Shown: positions 12,803 through 25,079, counted from the first letter of the stretch. The stretch is 64,000 nt of DNA from Branchiostoma belcheri (GCF_001625305.1 NW_017803824.1:124001-188000); one strand, 5' to 3'. Translations and numbers: made by a program. The notes: generated from the letters alone by a model not told the origin.

Positions 12803-13826
12803 CCAATAATCCTTCGCAAGTTGACGAAGGCTAGGAAAGCGACAACAGATGTGACCCCTACAACAGTAAGGAGAAGGGTGAAAGAAGTAGAGACAGCCAG
12901 GAAGATAACCAGTAGAGGAGACACTGCGCTACAGCTTACTAAGGAGTTGCAACGCCTACCTCGTGAAGACTTACAGGCTGCATTAAAAGCTGTCAAGCTG
13001 GACAAGATCCGTATTCCAGCAGCCAGTCTCCTGTCAGCAAAAACAGACCTGAGCATAACCTGGCACCAGACAAGAGAAATGAAAAGGTCAGCTTTCAGCT
13101 ATGTACTTGTAACAGTTGTCTGTAACATTAACTGTATTCAGACAATAGTAAGGCTGGATCACAATGAACTAAAGATACAAGTAAACCTTAGTACATGGTA
13201 TATGCCAGTGAATGCTTTTTGGAAGCTATAAAAACATGTTTTAATTGTATCATATAAATTAAATGGAACATTGAGGAAGAATATTTGTTTCTTTTCATTT
13301 GTTAAGTGCAATATCTTTCTACCCTATTCCAGATGGCTGGTTCAATATGGCATCTCTGTTGAGTCTGAAAAGGAGTCGAGAAGGATTGCAGGTGAACTCC
13401 TCAGCCCACATGGAGTGGTTAGTGAACTGCTGCCCTTCACTGCAAAGGACGGTGACTGCAAAAGCGCCACCTACATTGGCTACATAGGCGAGAACTAGAA
13501 CACCAGTCAGAAGCCAGAAGCTCTGAGGAAGGTGTCTGATAGACATCAAAATGTAACCAAGGTGAGACAAGTTTGGTTGTGTATAAGAAAATCCCAATAT
13601 CAGACATCGACCTTGTTTTATGTACAGGAACAAGCCATTGAAGACTTGACGTCTGCTGCCAAGCAGGCGGCAGAGGAAATTGTGACCCAGTTTGAGGCTT
13701 TTCCGCTTGACCTGGTTACAAGGTCTAATGACATCAGGGTGAAGTATGAGACAATCTTCAAGGCATTTGCAAAGTGCCATAAAGGGTACTCCCACACAAA
13801 CAGCATGACTAATGAGGAGATATTAG
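12803..13826 (+). pseudogene. Fragment of an unidentified multi-exon gene, cut by the hAT end
   Basis: Three coding segments on the plus strand. Segment A 12803-13086 behind TACGCAG reads PIILRKLTKARKATTDVTPT and on to HQTREMK; its donor AAAAG|GTCAGC is in phase with the acceptor CTATTCCAG of segment B (13333-13498), which continues RWLVQYGISVESEKESRRIA and then ends at TAG. A third segment (about 13624-13825, acceptor TATGTACAG) reads EQAIEDLTSAAKQAAEEIVT, a helical run, and is interrupted by the hAT end. The frame of GAAGCTCTGAGGAAGGTGTC before GTGAGA (13560) is compatible with the third segment but not with the stop in B. Family not recognised; helical, charged, possibly itself from a repeat. 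Expressed or not is unknown. Confidence 0.5.
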
Positions 13827-14191
13827 GGGTGGGTACCTGTTCGGCTCTTTCAGGTCCAGGTCCAGGTCCAGGTCCAGAGGATCAGGTCCAGGTCCGGACC
13901 TGTACCTGTACCTGATTCTGGATACCGGAGTATCAGTACCAAGTAATATTTGCTAAATGATCATTGCTAAATGCTTAAAGTAACCACTACAAAATTTTTT
14001 TATTAATTTTTTTTTAATTTTTAAAATTTATTCTTTTTTTTAATTTATTTTTATTTTATTTTATTTTATCCTATTTTAATTTTATTTTATCCTATTTTAT
14101 CCGTTCTATACATTATCAAGCTTCTCCTCTTGTCCTATGGCTACTAAGACCTCAGAACCGAATATATTAATACATTAAACTTCCCAACCAA
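13826..14191. repeat. hAT left end, second copy
   Basis: Begins TAGGGGTGGGTACC after GAGGAGATAT; not preceded by the CTGTACGT duplication that marks the first copy and the right end. Confidence 0.9.
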
Positions 14192-14801
14192 TCACATCGC
14201 AGGATTTTGTGCATTCGCCCCCTCTAGCGGTTTGGGCCAAATTGCAGGTCCAAATTAGGGAATCCAAGATGGCCGCCGCTCGGCACAGTTCAGAGCCGAT
14301 TCCCGAACTTTCCTTGTATTTACCTTGGTATTTTACGCGATTCAAGCAAAGAAAACATGTTGACCACAAGAACAAAAGAGTAATACAGCCTTGGGAACCT
14401 AATGGTCCGTTTTGTTGGGTACTAATTTCTCATTTCGAGTGAAAATTTATGTGGGGCACAGTGTGACCATGTGGTCAGCTTGATCGATCCGAAGCAAACG
14501 CAACCTGCATGTAAAGTTCTCTTTTATGATTTCTAGATGACTATTGGTAATGAAAATATGGAGAATATTGTTGCAGAATGAGAGATACGGAAACTAAGGT
14601 AAATTTCTTTTATTTTGAGGCTGGATTTTCATTTTCCTGGCTGGCTTCTTCTATCTAGTGATCATCAGTAACTACAAGTTTAAATTTTTGTTCCGGTCCA
14701 AAAAACCGGTCCACTGACGTTTCGGTTTTTCGGACCGGACCGATAAAATTTTTGCGGTCCGAACCGGTCCACCTGGACCGGTACCCACCCCTACTGTACG
14801 T

Positions 14802-17255
14802 AATAATTAATTTTAAAGAACATACAAATTTTTTCCATCTATAGGTAGAATTGAAATATTAACATTTGTGCTTCCAAGACAATTTTTTTTTAACGAAATT
14901 GACCGCAAATTTATGGTGAGTTTCTTTCTTGTGTTCGAACTAAGCTTGAACTCTATAACTATGGATTTAGCTACCAACACAGATGAGCTTTCATTCGAAT
15001 GCTTGTTGTTGGATACACAGTAGTACACCCAGGGCTCTCCCCACTTAGCACTAAATGAAGCAAGGGTGCTCTCCCTCTCCCAAAATCCGAGCACATCTCC
15101 CAAAATGTTCAGATTTAGGGCTTTCTCTTAGTATTTTCATTTTGCTGATTTTTTTCTTAACATCAACCGAATAGGGAGCACCTCTCCCCTAAAAATTTCT
15201 GGGGAGACCCCTGAAACCGCAAAAGTTTCTACATTTCGGAGTATGTCAACTCCCAGTGTGCCAGTCCGCCGCTATCTCAAGGTTCAGGTTCAAATGCCTG
15301 CTTTATCTTCAACCACTGAGACGACCTAACCTTGACCGTGACATGTGGTAAGACTTTGAAACTTGACCTTAGCATTAACACAGACTGTCAGAGTGCCAAT
15401 GTGCGATGTAACACACCCCTTCAGGGTGCTAGAACGACTGCAGGGCTGGAAATACCACCTGCAAGTTAGTACAGGTAAAATTGGAGCTGTGCAGATATTT
15501 CTGATGTCTACCTGCACCTTATCTGGCCATGTACTGGGTCAATACAATATATGGGTCAATATATCATATATATGTCAATATTTGTGTATTGACTGGTACC
15601 ACCTACATGCACATTTGAATGAAGTGTGAAAGAAATAATGTCAAAGGTTTCTGACTAGTTTTCTGTACTTCAGATTTTCTGAATGGTGCAGGTAAAATTT
15701 GTCTGGAACAGGTAATGTCCAATGTTACCCACGCCAGTGCTGGTATCCAGAGAAAAAAAAATATTTCAAGCCCTGTTCCTGCCTTCCTCTTGGTAATACC
15801 AGCTATTCTCAAAGGCAACTCATTTCAAAAAGCTTGTTTTGATGTCTCCAGGTACTTCAAAGCTCTGACTTAATTTCTCAGGATTATGCCTAAATCCTTA
15901 CTTTGTTGCTAAGTTTCCCAGAAGACTGGCTTCACCCTTACAACTCCGGTCGGTGACAGGAGAGGAATGTTCAGACAGTCCTTAGGCCACGCCAATTTAA
16001 TTTGTTGTTTAACGGATACGCCCGTTCAACTTCAAATTCAGAATCAACTGCAAAATGCTCATATTTTGCCCTGAACAGTTGAAAACAGTCCTTTTCTTCC
16101 TAGTTGGTACAGTTCCTAGCATTCCATCTTTCAATGCAATGGTATCATTAAAAGTTCAAAATTCATAGTTTAAATTTTGAACCAGCCTGGTGTGTTGACT
16201 TCATGGCTCCTATTGTACCATTTTGGGCCATAATAGGATGCCTAGGCCTGTTTTTTTTTTCGCCCTGTCGCTTCATATTTTTTTCTAGAAAAATCTGGTA
16301 ACCAACAAATTAAATTGGTGTGGCCTTAGCTGGAGAGGCTTTGGCGCGGACACAAAGGCCACTTGTTCCCAGACAAATTCCTCACCAACACCTTCCAGCC
16401 TCGCTGGTAACCTGCCAGAGGTGTTTGGCAGCCTTTCCAAGACTTGTGGTACAGGAGACAGAGTCAGACAGAGTAGACAATTGTTCCTGGCTGTTTTTCT
16501 AAGAGACTGAAGGCTTCTAAAGGCTTCGCCACTTCAGTGATACCAGTCATTCACTGACATCAGGTCACTGGTTATCAAGCAACAGAAGTGAAGGCACTAG
16601 CCTGTTATGTCTGCAAGAATTAAGGTTAGGTGATACAGATTTAATTACATGGATGACATCCTATAGGCCACCCCAAAACTGATGCGAGCGTACAAAAAAA
16701 AAGTTGGGCAAAAAAATTATTGTCTCCATCATAAAATGTAAGTGGTCAGGAAGGTTGAACGACTGAACACATAGGGCATGGTATATCAAACAAAAAATTC
16801 TTCATTTTGTTCTTTCACATCTTCGTTGATTTATTCAAGAACTTATAAGCAAGCTCTGTGGAAGAATGAATCTCTAAATTTTCAAAATGCAGAAAGAGTC
16901 TTAAATTATGCATCACTGACAATTTACAGGGACAAAGTGTCAGATATTCCTATGTGAAAACAGCCTTCTCCATTCTCACACACACAAGACAGTGTGGGTT
17001 GTCCATTACCCTAACAAGGGGCTGACCCTGGAGACCGCAGGGGCACATGAACTGTCCCCTTTAGCACAACTATGGACCATCAGGGAAGTCCATACAACCA
17101 GGCGAGATCCTCCCTCCACTGGGACTTTCCCTTCAGGCCAGTTTACAAGAGAACAATCAGGTCGACAATGCCACAGGGTCAATCCAGAGCCGCGGCCCTT
17201 GACACCACACAATGTGCTGGGTTCTAACGGAAACCACTGGACATCTTTCACGGGA
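14802..17255. other. Non-coding stretch
   Basis: Apart from the element at 15438-15775, no gene or ordered repeat was recognised. Confidence 0.5.
15438..15775. mobile_element. Inverted-repeat element of the GTGCAGGT family
   Basis: AGGGCTGGAAATACC at the left, ATATTTCAAGCCCTG at the right, with GTAAAATTGGAGCTGTGCAG inside. Confidence 0.65.
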
Positions 17256-18329
17256 GACATCTGAATAGACGGCTCTCAAGTAGAATTACCACCAGTGATA
17301 AGGCAGTTGCAAGGAGAATTGTCACTGAGAATTAAGTATCTCACTCTATGCTTCATTTCCTAAAGAACTTATGGAGACAATTGTTAGAAACTGTATCATT
17401 ATAACAAATGTCTCGTTTTCTGCCACCAAGTGTACCGATAGACATCTGAATAGACGGCTCTCGAGTAGACTTACTACCGGCAATAAGGCAGTTGCAAGGA
17501 GAATTGTCGCCGAGAATTAAGTATCTCACTCTATGCTTCATTTCCTAAAGAACTTATGGAGACAATTGTTAGAAACTGTATCATTATAACAAATGTCTCG
17601 TTTTCTGCTACCAAGTGTACCGATAGACATCTGAATAGACGGCTCTCGAGTAGACTTACTACCGGCAATAAGGCAGTTACAAGGAGAATTGTCGCCGAGA
17701 ATTAAGTATCTTGCTCTGTGCTTCATTTCCTAAAGACCTTATGGAGACAAGTGTTAAAAACTGTATCATTATAACAAATGTCTTGTTTTATGCTACCAAG
17801 GATACCGATAGATTTCTGAATAGCCAGCTCTCAAGTAGAATTACCACCAGCTATAAGGCAGTTACAAGGAGAATTGTCACCGAGAATTAATTGTCTTGCT
17901 CTATGCTTCATTTCCTAAAGAACTAGTGGAGACAATTGCTAGAACTTACAAACTGTATCATTATAAGTAACAAATGTCTTGTTTTATCCTACCAAGGAGC
18001 TTTACTATTTAAAGCTCAAGTAGAATTACCACCAGCGATAAGGCAGTTGCAAGGAGAATTGTCAGTAATGTCACCAAGAATTAAGTATCTTGCTCTATGC
18101 TTCATTTCCTAAACAACTTGTGGAGACAATTGTGAGAAAGTGTATTATTATAATAAATGTCTTGTTTTATCCTTCCAAGGATACTGAGAGACATCTGAAT
18201 AGCCGGCACTCAAGTAGAATTACCACCAGTGATAAGGCAGTTATAAGGAGAATTGTCACCGAGAATTAAGTATCTTGCTCTATGCTTCATTTCCTAAAGA
18301 ACTTGTGGAGACAATTGCTAAAAACTATA
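17256..18329. repeat. 185-bp satellite, about six units
   Basis: Unit starts (GACATCTGAATAG) at 17256, 17441, 17626, 17811 and a divergent one near 18190, with a rearranged unit between 17995 and 18190. The first three are nearly identical; later units are more diverged. Confidence 0.92.
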
Positions 18330-20114
18330 CAGTCAAACCTGTACTAGCGGTCACCTTGGCATTGCGGTCACTCGGCCATAGCGGTCAGTTTTTGCCGGTC
18401 CCTTGAATTTTTCCCATTGACGTAAGCATTAAGAATCGTGTCTATAGCGGTCACTGTTCAACGCGGTCAGCGGTCACCCCATTCCGGTCCCGCCAGCATG
18501 TCAACACCGCCGATAGCGGTCGCGGCTGGCCGTAACCCGCTAAGCACCACGGCCGTAACACCACCCCACCTCGGGCTACGACCGGTATGAGCCTTGTGAT
18601 AATTTTCCGATCGCTACATTACTAAAATGTGAACTGAAAATTAAACTCCATATGTGTATGAAATAAACTGGCTTTTGACACGAAGTTTCTGCGGGTGTCT
18701 TTGATATCTGCGTTTTCCCCAACACCAGTGCCGTGCGTGCCGCATGGAGCTTTCAATGGACTCGGCCGCTCGGCGAAGATTACGGCAATTATCTTTACAA
18801 AAAAACTTAAGAATATCCATATTTGGTTTCTCGATTCCTTGAAATGCGTAGATATGTGCATAGCTTCCGTTTTTCATGAGCATAATTCAAGAAATTTGGC
18901 TCGAAAATGCGTTTCGTATTTTTCCAAGATGGCGCATGTGTTAGCTGCAGAGGGAGGTCAATTGGGGTCATCGGAAGACTACACTGTTATGGAGGTAGAT
19001 ACACTGAGTTTTATTTAACTTTATTAGCGTCAAATGATGTAATTACATTATGAAAACATTTGAAATACATTACAAAAAGTAATTTTAGATGTAAATTTAA
19101 CACTGTAGTTGATATTTTAGGAAAGATATAAGTCTGAAAGGAGGAAATTTTCTGTTGACTACCACATTGGCATAATGGTAGAGGCAGACAACCCACGCGG
19201 GGAGAAACCCAAGCCGTAAACAAAGGAGAGTTTTCGCTAAGTTTTCATGTTCAAAAACGACCAAAAACGGAAAGTAACTGGCAACTGACTAACAATTATT
19301 TTGCTGTTAACTAAATAGACAGTATCTTGGTACAAAATAACTTATTTACGTAGTTGGAATTCGCTGTGGCGTATGTCGGTCGCGCGAAGCAAGTGTTCAC
19401 CAAAGAGCAAAAACATGGCGATGTCGTTCTCTTCCACTTTTCGACTAACAACAACAACAACAACTAGTAACGTGGCGATTGCGGAGAAACGATGGCGAAA
19501 GCGGAAAGACAGACGCCGAACTTATTCCAAAAGGTGGAAGTGATCCGACTGGCAGAGAGAGTGAGAAGAAATCGTCGAAAGCTGAGCTTAGATTAAATGA
19601 TTTTGCAGTCGATAGAAATTTGTTTGGAGTTGAAAGTTTGTTGCTTGATTTGCTTTCTTTTCTTTAGCCACATGTAGTACTAGTATGTACACAAGAACAG
19701 TAAATGACAACCAGTGATTTTGTATGTTTTAAATTATGTGAATGGTTTCATTGTCCCAGAATAGATGAACTGAATATGTTGAGTGTATGTATCTTTGATG
19801 TCAAGTTAATGTTTCCATGCAATATTTCTGTATTTCTTTTTTTTTTCAAGCAAGTACAAAATAAAGTACAACTAAAGCAAAAGAACAACAAATTATTGAA
19901 CTAAGACATGTACATATAAAAGGGGTGTACCTTTGCAAATGTATGTATTCATATGTTTCAGAATAAAGACATCACTGTTGGTACTCAAAGCATGTGTCCC
20001 TTTTTTGGGGGGGGGGGGGTTCAACTAACCGGCTGTTTCTCTATAGTGGTCACCTGGCCATAGTGGTCAAATTTGGCCAGTCCCTTGAGTGACCACTATA
20101 GGCAGGTTTGACTG
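18330..20114. mobile_element. pogo/Tigger-like DNA transposon, non-autonomous, 1,785 bp
   Basis: Ends CAGTCAAACCTG and CAGGTTTGACTG flanked by TA on both sides (18328-18329, 20115-20116), the target choice of the Tc1/mariner superfamily; the termini resemble pogo/Tigger ends. The end regions repeat a GCGGTCAC/TAGTGGTCA motif many times, probably transposase sites. No open frame above about 107 codons and no DDE transposase motif was seen. It interrupts a 185-bp satellite, whose sequence continues cleanly after it. Confidence 0.88.
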
Positions 20115-20190
20115 TATCACTATAACAAATTAATGTCTTGTTTTATCCTACCAAGGAGCTTTACTATTTAAATCTCCTTGATCCTACCAA
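20115..20190. repeat. Continuation of the 185-bp satellite after the insertion
   Basis: TCACTATAACAAATTAATGT through ACTATTTAAAT matches 17950-18012, showing the array was continuous before the transposon landed. Confidence 0.85.
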
Positions 20191-20390
20191 TTGAAAGCCA
20201 ACCTTTACTAAGCGTGTACATGCATGCAGATGAAGGAAACATCCAGACCACTGCCTGAATGGAGACGGGATGTCTTTGAAATGAGCATGACACCTACCGA
20301 AGCTGTAGAGTGTTACAAGTAACAAGAGATAATTATACACTACACAATCTTCCAGTTCTACCAAGGACACTACATATGTTGGGGATTTTT

Positions 20391-20570
20391 GTACTGTGAA
20401 TGCTGATAACTTTGCGGAGTTATATTATCTGGCAGGTGGGAAAAGGCAGTTTTTGCAATTGAAACAATTCTGCAGTACTACAGTAGTAATACAATTCATG
20501 GTGTTAACAATTTGCAGGAATGGGCATCGCAAAAATAAGTCCACTGCAAAAGTTTCTGCATTTACAGTAC
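20391..20570. mobile_element. MITE of the TACTGTAAATGC family
   Basis: GTACTGTGAATGC and GCATTTACAGTAC ends, 180 bp, no coding capacity; holds the TTTTTGCAATTGAAACAATT module shared by other copies. Confidence 0.75.
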
Positions 20571-21443
20571 AACCTGCCTCCCAACAGTTTGTAAACAGTA
20601 TGCTAGGAAAATGTCTCCCAACATCTGCTTGGGTTTAGGTAAACAACTTCGTTGAAGCCTTGGAGTTTGAAATTTTGCTTACTTCTCCGCTACTAATCCA
20701 CGGGTAACTCTAACCAGCATCAAACAAGGTGTAGACGAATCTAATCAACCTTTCAGCATATCTGTTACAGGTGAAACATTGCCTGTCTGACAACAAACCT
20801 TAATCTGCACAATTTCCCCAACCACAAACAGGACGGAGGTTCTAGATTTACCCAGACTGGTTTAGATTATTCGGTCTGCTAACTGTTTGTTTCCTTCCCT
20901 TCTAGACCACAGTATTGACATAGCTGACAAGCATTGGCAGGGATACATGTATGTCTCACAGCATTTCTTAGAAAGTAACAAGAAAACCGGATGGACTTGT
21001 CCACACAAGGCTAAATTTGACTTGTCAATCCCCAAATTCATCCGGTTTTGTAAAGTCTGGTATTATCATGTCTAATTGTGTTGGATTCTTTTACACGTGT
21101 AGTGTAGAGGTTTGATGCCTAAGGCCTATGCCTGAAGCTGAGTGAAAGGACGAATACAACCTTTCACACCACGACTGCATTTCTGCAATCTCAGCAAAAA
21201 AGGACTAAATGCATCATTGCTTTAAATAAACCAAGATGTCTTTTAAACGATTACAACTTGATCTAGCACCAATCATGATAATAAAAGCCATACAAATCTA
21301 TATGCATCCTAATAAGTATCCTAACATGTGAAGCCATATCAGGTCATTGACTGGGTGCATAGCGAGGTCACATACATTAGATTACTGATCATCAGTCTGA
21401 TGACGAAAATGCCCCAAGGCAAAACACAGCAAGTTGTCTTCAA

Positions 21444-21652
21444 GTACTGTAAATGCTTTTACCTTCGCACTTAGTTCGCAGTGATTTTATTTTGCAGAAT
21501 GAGGGAAAAGTAGGTTTTTACAGTGTTAGAAATTTGCAGTTGAAACAATTCTGTATTACAATAGAACTATAAAACACACATTTGTGTTGTATTATGATTT
21601 TGCAGTAAAAAAAACTAAAAATCCCAAAATAAAATTTCTTCATTTAAGGTAC
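21444..21652. mobile_element. MITE of the TACTGTAAATGC family
   Basis: Starts GTACTGTAAATGC; right end CATTTAAGGTAC is degenerate. Shares the TTTGCAGTTGAAACAATTCT module. Confidence 0.65.
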
Positions 21653-21694
21653 ATGTATAATCTATAACCTAGGAGAGAAACGAAGTCCACTTAC

Positions 21695-22051
21695 CAGGTT
21701 TTTGATACACGACGACACCCCCTTCGGTACAGGGATTCTCGACGGCTTGTGTCTTCCCTCGCTCTTCTGCGGCGCAGTCTTACTAACCGGCGGCGTTCTC
21801 TCTGGTGTTCGCATTGCTGAAGAAGTCTCGGGCCTTTCCGTTTCGGCCGGTGGAGAGATGGCCCTACTGGTGCTAGGCCTGGTCAGTTCTCGGCCCCTCA
21901 GCTCTAAGGTCCTACTGAATATCCTGTGTGGGCTCCTCCTGGGGCTGGTGCCGGTGTGACAGACCAGGGTCCCACGGTTCAGCTCCAGTATGCTGGTTCC
22001 CACCCCGGGGACTCTCGTCAAGGCTTCCAGGTTGTCAAAACCTCCCTGGAC
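21695..22051 (-). CDS. Helix-hairpin-helix gene, exon 2
   Basis: 119 codons in phase 0, acceptor CATGTTCCAG, donor GTAAGTGG. Carries the second hairpin (VPGVGTSILE) followed by a basic Pro/Ser/Thr-rich region. Confidence 0.72.
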
Positions 22052-24688
22052 CTGGAACATGAATTGCAGTCGAAGATTAGGAGACAATACTTAGTATAAC
22101 AATTATTCTTCTTCTTTCATATAATAAGAATAGTAAGGTACAACAACAGAAAATGGCTACTAGTATCTTACCCAAAGAAAATACTATAGCACAAATAGGC
22201 ATTTATTTTCTAAAGAATAAAAAAAAGATTGATATGAAGGGAAAACACAAAACACAGGCAAGGTAAGTTTTGGAAGTTAGAAAAAAAGTGAAAGTTTTGT
22301 AGGTAGGCTCACTTTCTCTCGTTCCCCTACCTTAGCTGTTGTTATGACTTCTTCAGACGTCAGTTCTAAGAGCTAAGTCCGTACTTACTGATAGAGAAGT
22401 GTAACGCTATCCCACTTCTTGCCTCCAAATACTTTCCCTTTATGCAGTTTCTAACACATAGCGGAAATCCGTGCCAAGACATACCAGCCGCACGGCCAGC
22501 AGAGGCCAGGCATGACGAAAGTAGCAAGGCTGAATTTTGTCTACTGCATCACACCACAAACAACATCTGGTAGAGCACTACAAACTGGCAACATAGCTCG
22601 GTCCTAGCCTCCGTAGCAGGCTTACAAAACTGGGGGTTTGGTGGTCTTCTGCTGTTTTCTGATTAGCCCAGTTCAGTAAAAACGGGGATAATTCAACCAG
22701 GTCGGCTATGTTGTCTATATGCAATCAGAAAATAGCACATAAAAGATCCCAAAGACCCCCAAAACCCCCAGTTTTTGGCATGCTATGGAGGCTACCTCAG
22801 TCTGAACCTACCAGGGCCGTGCTTGTTGTCACAGTCCATTGACCATGTTGCACCAATAATCCCAGACAATACCTTACAATCACTATCTCTTCATCACTAG
22901 TGGGGGTGGGTTGTCTGTCTGTCTGACTCATGGCTTTGTTGTTTTTGAGCAATACACATTTAGGAGGGTAAAGAACTGTTGACATAATCGTTTACACGTG
23001 GTTCTGAAAGGTTTATCTTGATCAAGTTGATTCCGTGTAAACAAAAGAAGGTGGAAGTAAACAGGATGTATTTGGGATTTTTGGAATGTTCAATTTTTTA
23101 AAGTAAACTTTATGTTAAGTTTTGGTTTATCTCTTCTTTTTGCAATTGGTTATCTATTGTTCTTGAACGTAGAAGTGTATTCCCAGTTTATTATATCAAA
23201 GTTACATGTCTTCCATTGACATTCTTTGAAATTTCTGCTTCTTTCAGTGTCAGGGTTTGGTTTTCTTGTCATTAATTGCATTGGAAAGTTCAGTCTATAA
23301 AAATGTTATCTGAGAAAAAATGGCAAATAAAACAACAGGGGACCGGGAGTTACTTTGATCAGATTATAACAATTGTCACCGAGGTGTGAGCTGTTGTTTT
23401 TCTCTCCTGCTGACATAGCCGAAATTTCGCAGCTCCATACCAAACCCTGACCCTCACGCATGTGAAAGGAAGAGTTTATTTCACAACAAAGGTGGAAAAA
23501 TGTTGGTTCCCATGGGACCAGAGTCACATGGATCTTCACACCCCCCTTTGTCTTCCTATTTCTTTTGTCTCTGGGCATGCCTCGGAGCCCCAAGCTACAT
23601 ACATATACACCACAGCAACTGTTTAGCCCCCATAGCATGCCAAAAACTGGGGATTTTGGGGCCTTTGGGAGCTTTTATGTGCTATTTTCTGATTGCATAT
23701 AGACAACATAGCCGGCCTGGTTGAATTACCCCCGTTTTTTTTAGAACTGGGCTAATCAGAAAACAGCCGAAGACCACCAAACCCCCAGTTCTACGGAGGC
23801 TAGCAACTGTTACAGCTACAGTTTTTCCTTCCCTAAAACCCCTAGTATGTATTTTAGGCAGGCAGGCAGGCCTGATACTGGGGCCTTTCAGAGGAATCAG
23901 ACACGGGGCCAAGTCAAAAGAATTCCAACCATGCCCGTCCATAAACAAAGTTATTGTCCCACACTAGTCGGGGCACCGACCAAGAACCTGGTTGGGACAG
24001 CTGGATTTTTCCCTAGCGTCACCAAAACAAAGGGAACTTGTGCCAAGTCTTTTGTCTCTTCATCGTTCGACAAGCTGAGCAAAAAATTAGCACGATTTTT
24101 AAACAAAGTAGGATCTAGATAGACTGAAAACTGCACCACGTTTTTCGGCTGGACATGGTCTAGTGGCGAGATGTAAATGTGCACCTTGGTATTTTTAGTG
24201 TCAACACAGGCCGGGTCGTGTCAGCTTGCAGCGGCATGGGAAAGTCTGTTCCACCGGCTTTAATCTTAAACCACAAGCGTTTATGCTACCAGTTTTATAA
24301 TCCCTGAACAATTTTCACCACTTCTACATATACGTGAGAAGTTTAATGAGAACGACGACAACCGGTTTCACATGGGAAAATATTTAGTAGACAAAACGTG
24401 CGTTTTGTTTTGTTTCCGTATATTCAGTTACGCCGGTCTTTTCTGAGTGCAGAGGTCATCGGAAGGCGCGCGAAGCTCAACTCATTTTATGACAAGGTTA
24501 CACAAAGGAATAACAAAGAGACCGAAATATTCAGGAAGACGTATAAGGAAGAGGAAAAGAGTAGGAATCTTCGCACATACCTCTCTAGCTTCGATGATCG
24601 CCTCAGCTTTGGCGCGGCCGACTCCCTTCAGCCGCTCCAAGTCTTCTACTGTTGCCACGTTTATGTCCAGACGTTTTCCGTTCGCCAT
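21695..24688 (-). CDS. Small helix-hairpin-helix protein, two exons seen
   Basis: Exon 1 at 24688-24581 (36 codons, MANGKRLDINVATVEDLERL, then KGVGRAKAEAIIEARE) and exon 2 at 22051-21695 (119 codons, VQGGFDNLEALTRVPGVGTS), joined in phase 0 with donors GTATGT and GTAAGT. The joined N-terminus has two hairpins, LKGVGRAKAEAI and LTRVPGVGTSIL, with the spacing of the ComEA-type non-sequence-specific DNA-binding fold. The tail is rich in Pro, Ser, Thr and Arg and probably disordered. If the last donor is not used the frame ends ten codons later at a TAG (21665-21667), giving about 165 residues; otherwise further exons lie below 21690, which I could not identify. Not assigned to a named gene. The ATG at 24688 is preferred because the domain starts right after it. 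Confidence 0.75.
22605..22794. mobile_element. Mutator-like MITE, 190 bp
   Basis: Ends TAGCCTCCGTAG and CTATGGAGGCTA, same family as 23624-23802. No clear target duplication was seen, so the insertion is older or its flanks have changed. Confidence 0.75.
23624..23802. mobile_element. Mutator-like MITE, 179 bp
   Basis: Ends TAGCCCCCATAG and CTACGGAGGCTA; flanked by a perfect 9-base duplication GCAACTGTT (23615-23623 and 23803-23811). Same family as 22605-22794 (opposite orientation) and 29781-30138. Confidence 0.88.
24581..24688 (-). CDS. Helix-hairpin-helix gene, exon 1
   Basis: 36 codons in phase 0, start ATGGCG, donor GTATGTGC after GAGAG. Carries the first hairpin. Confidence 0.78.
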
Positions 24689-25079
24689 AATTTCAATTCA
24701 CACCCAGACGTCGTCAGATCATCAAAAACAACAACAACACGTAACGCCGACAGGTACCACACCTACTACAGCCTTCTCAAGTCTCCAGCGGAAGTATGAA
24801 AGAGAGCGGGTCCTTTGGGAGTTTCAGACGACAGAATCGCCAGCTATGGGAAAATCGGTTCGCCCTCCCCTGTGAAGTGACCCTTGATAGTCGCTCGTCG
24901 CGTGCGATCAAAACGGGAGCTTGAGAACCGAACGTTGGAACGTAACCTTGCTGGCTCGATGCCCAAGTTCCCAGGCCATCCTGTCAGCGTCTAGGAGAAG
25001 GTATCGTCTGCAGACAGGGTCGTCTGGCTAGGTTAGCGTGTGACGGACAGACGGGCACTCATCCCGACCCGACACCACT

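Larger units (their letters stand above)
12081..14793. mobile_element. hAT-type DNA transposon with internal rearrangement and gap
   Basis: Inverted ends TAGGGGTGGGTACC and GGTACCCACCCCTA and a perfect 8-base target duplication CTGTACGT (12073-12080 and 14794-14801), as in hAT elements. The left end is rich in GGTCCA repeats (AGGTCCAGGTCC) and the right end in GGACCGGT repeats. No hAT transposase was seen, so the copy is non-autonomous. Inside are a gap, a second copy of the left 370 bases at 13825 and an unrelated gene fragment between them. Confidence 0.85.
22100..24580 (-). other. Intron of the helix-hairpin-helix gene
   Basis: Contains two Mutator-like MITEs (22605-22794, 23624-23802) and otherwise unremarkable sequence. 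Confidence 0.65.

Noticed and set aside
17256-18329. CRISPR-like array
   Set aside because: The 185-bp units are contiguous tandem repeats without unique spacers, in a spliced-gene genome.
18695-19018. 107-codon frame inside the pogo/Tigger-like element as a transposase
   Set aside because: No DDE or helix-turn-helix motif could be seen and the length is far below the several hundred residues of such transposases.
24398-24875. Overlapping plus-strand frames of 133 and 142 codons
   Set aside because: They lie opposite exon 1 of the helix-hairpin-helix gene and its GC-rich upstream region.
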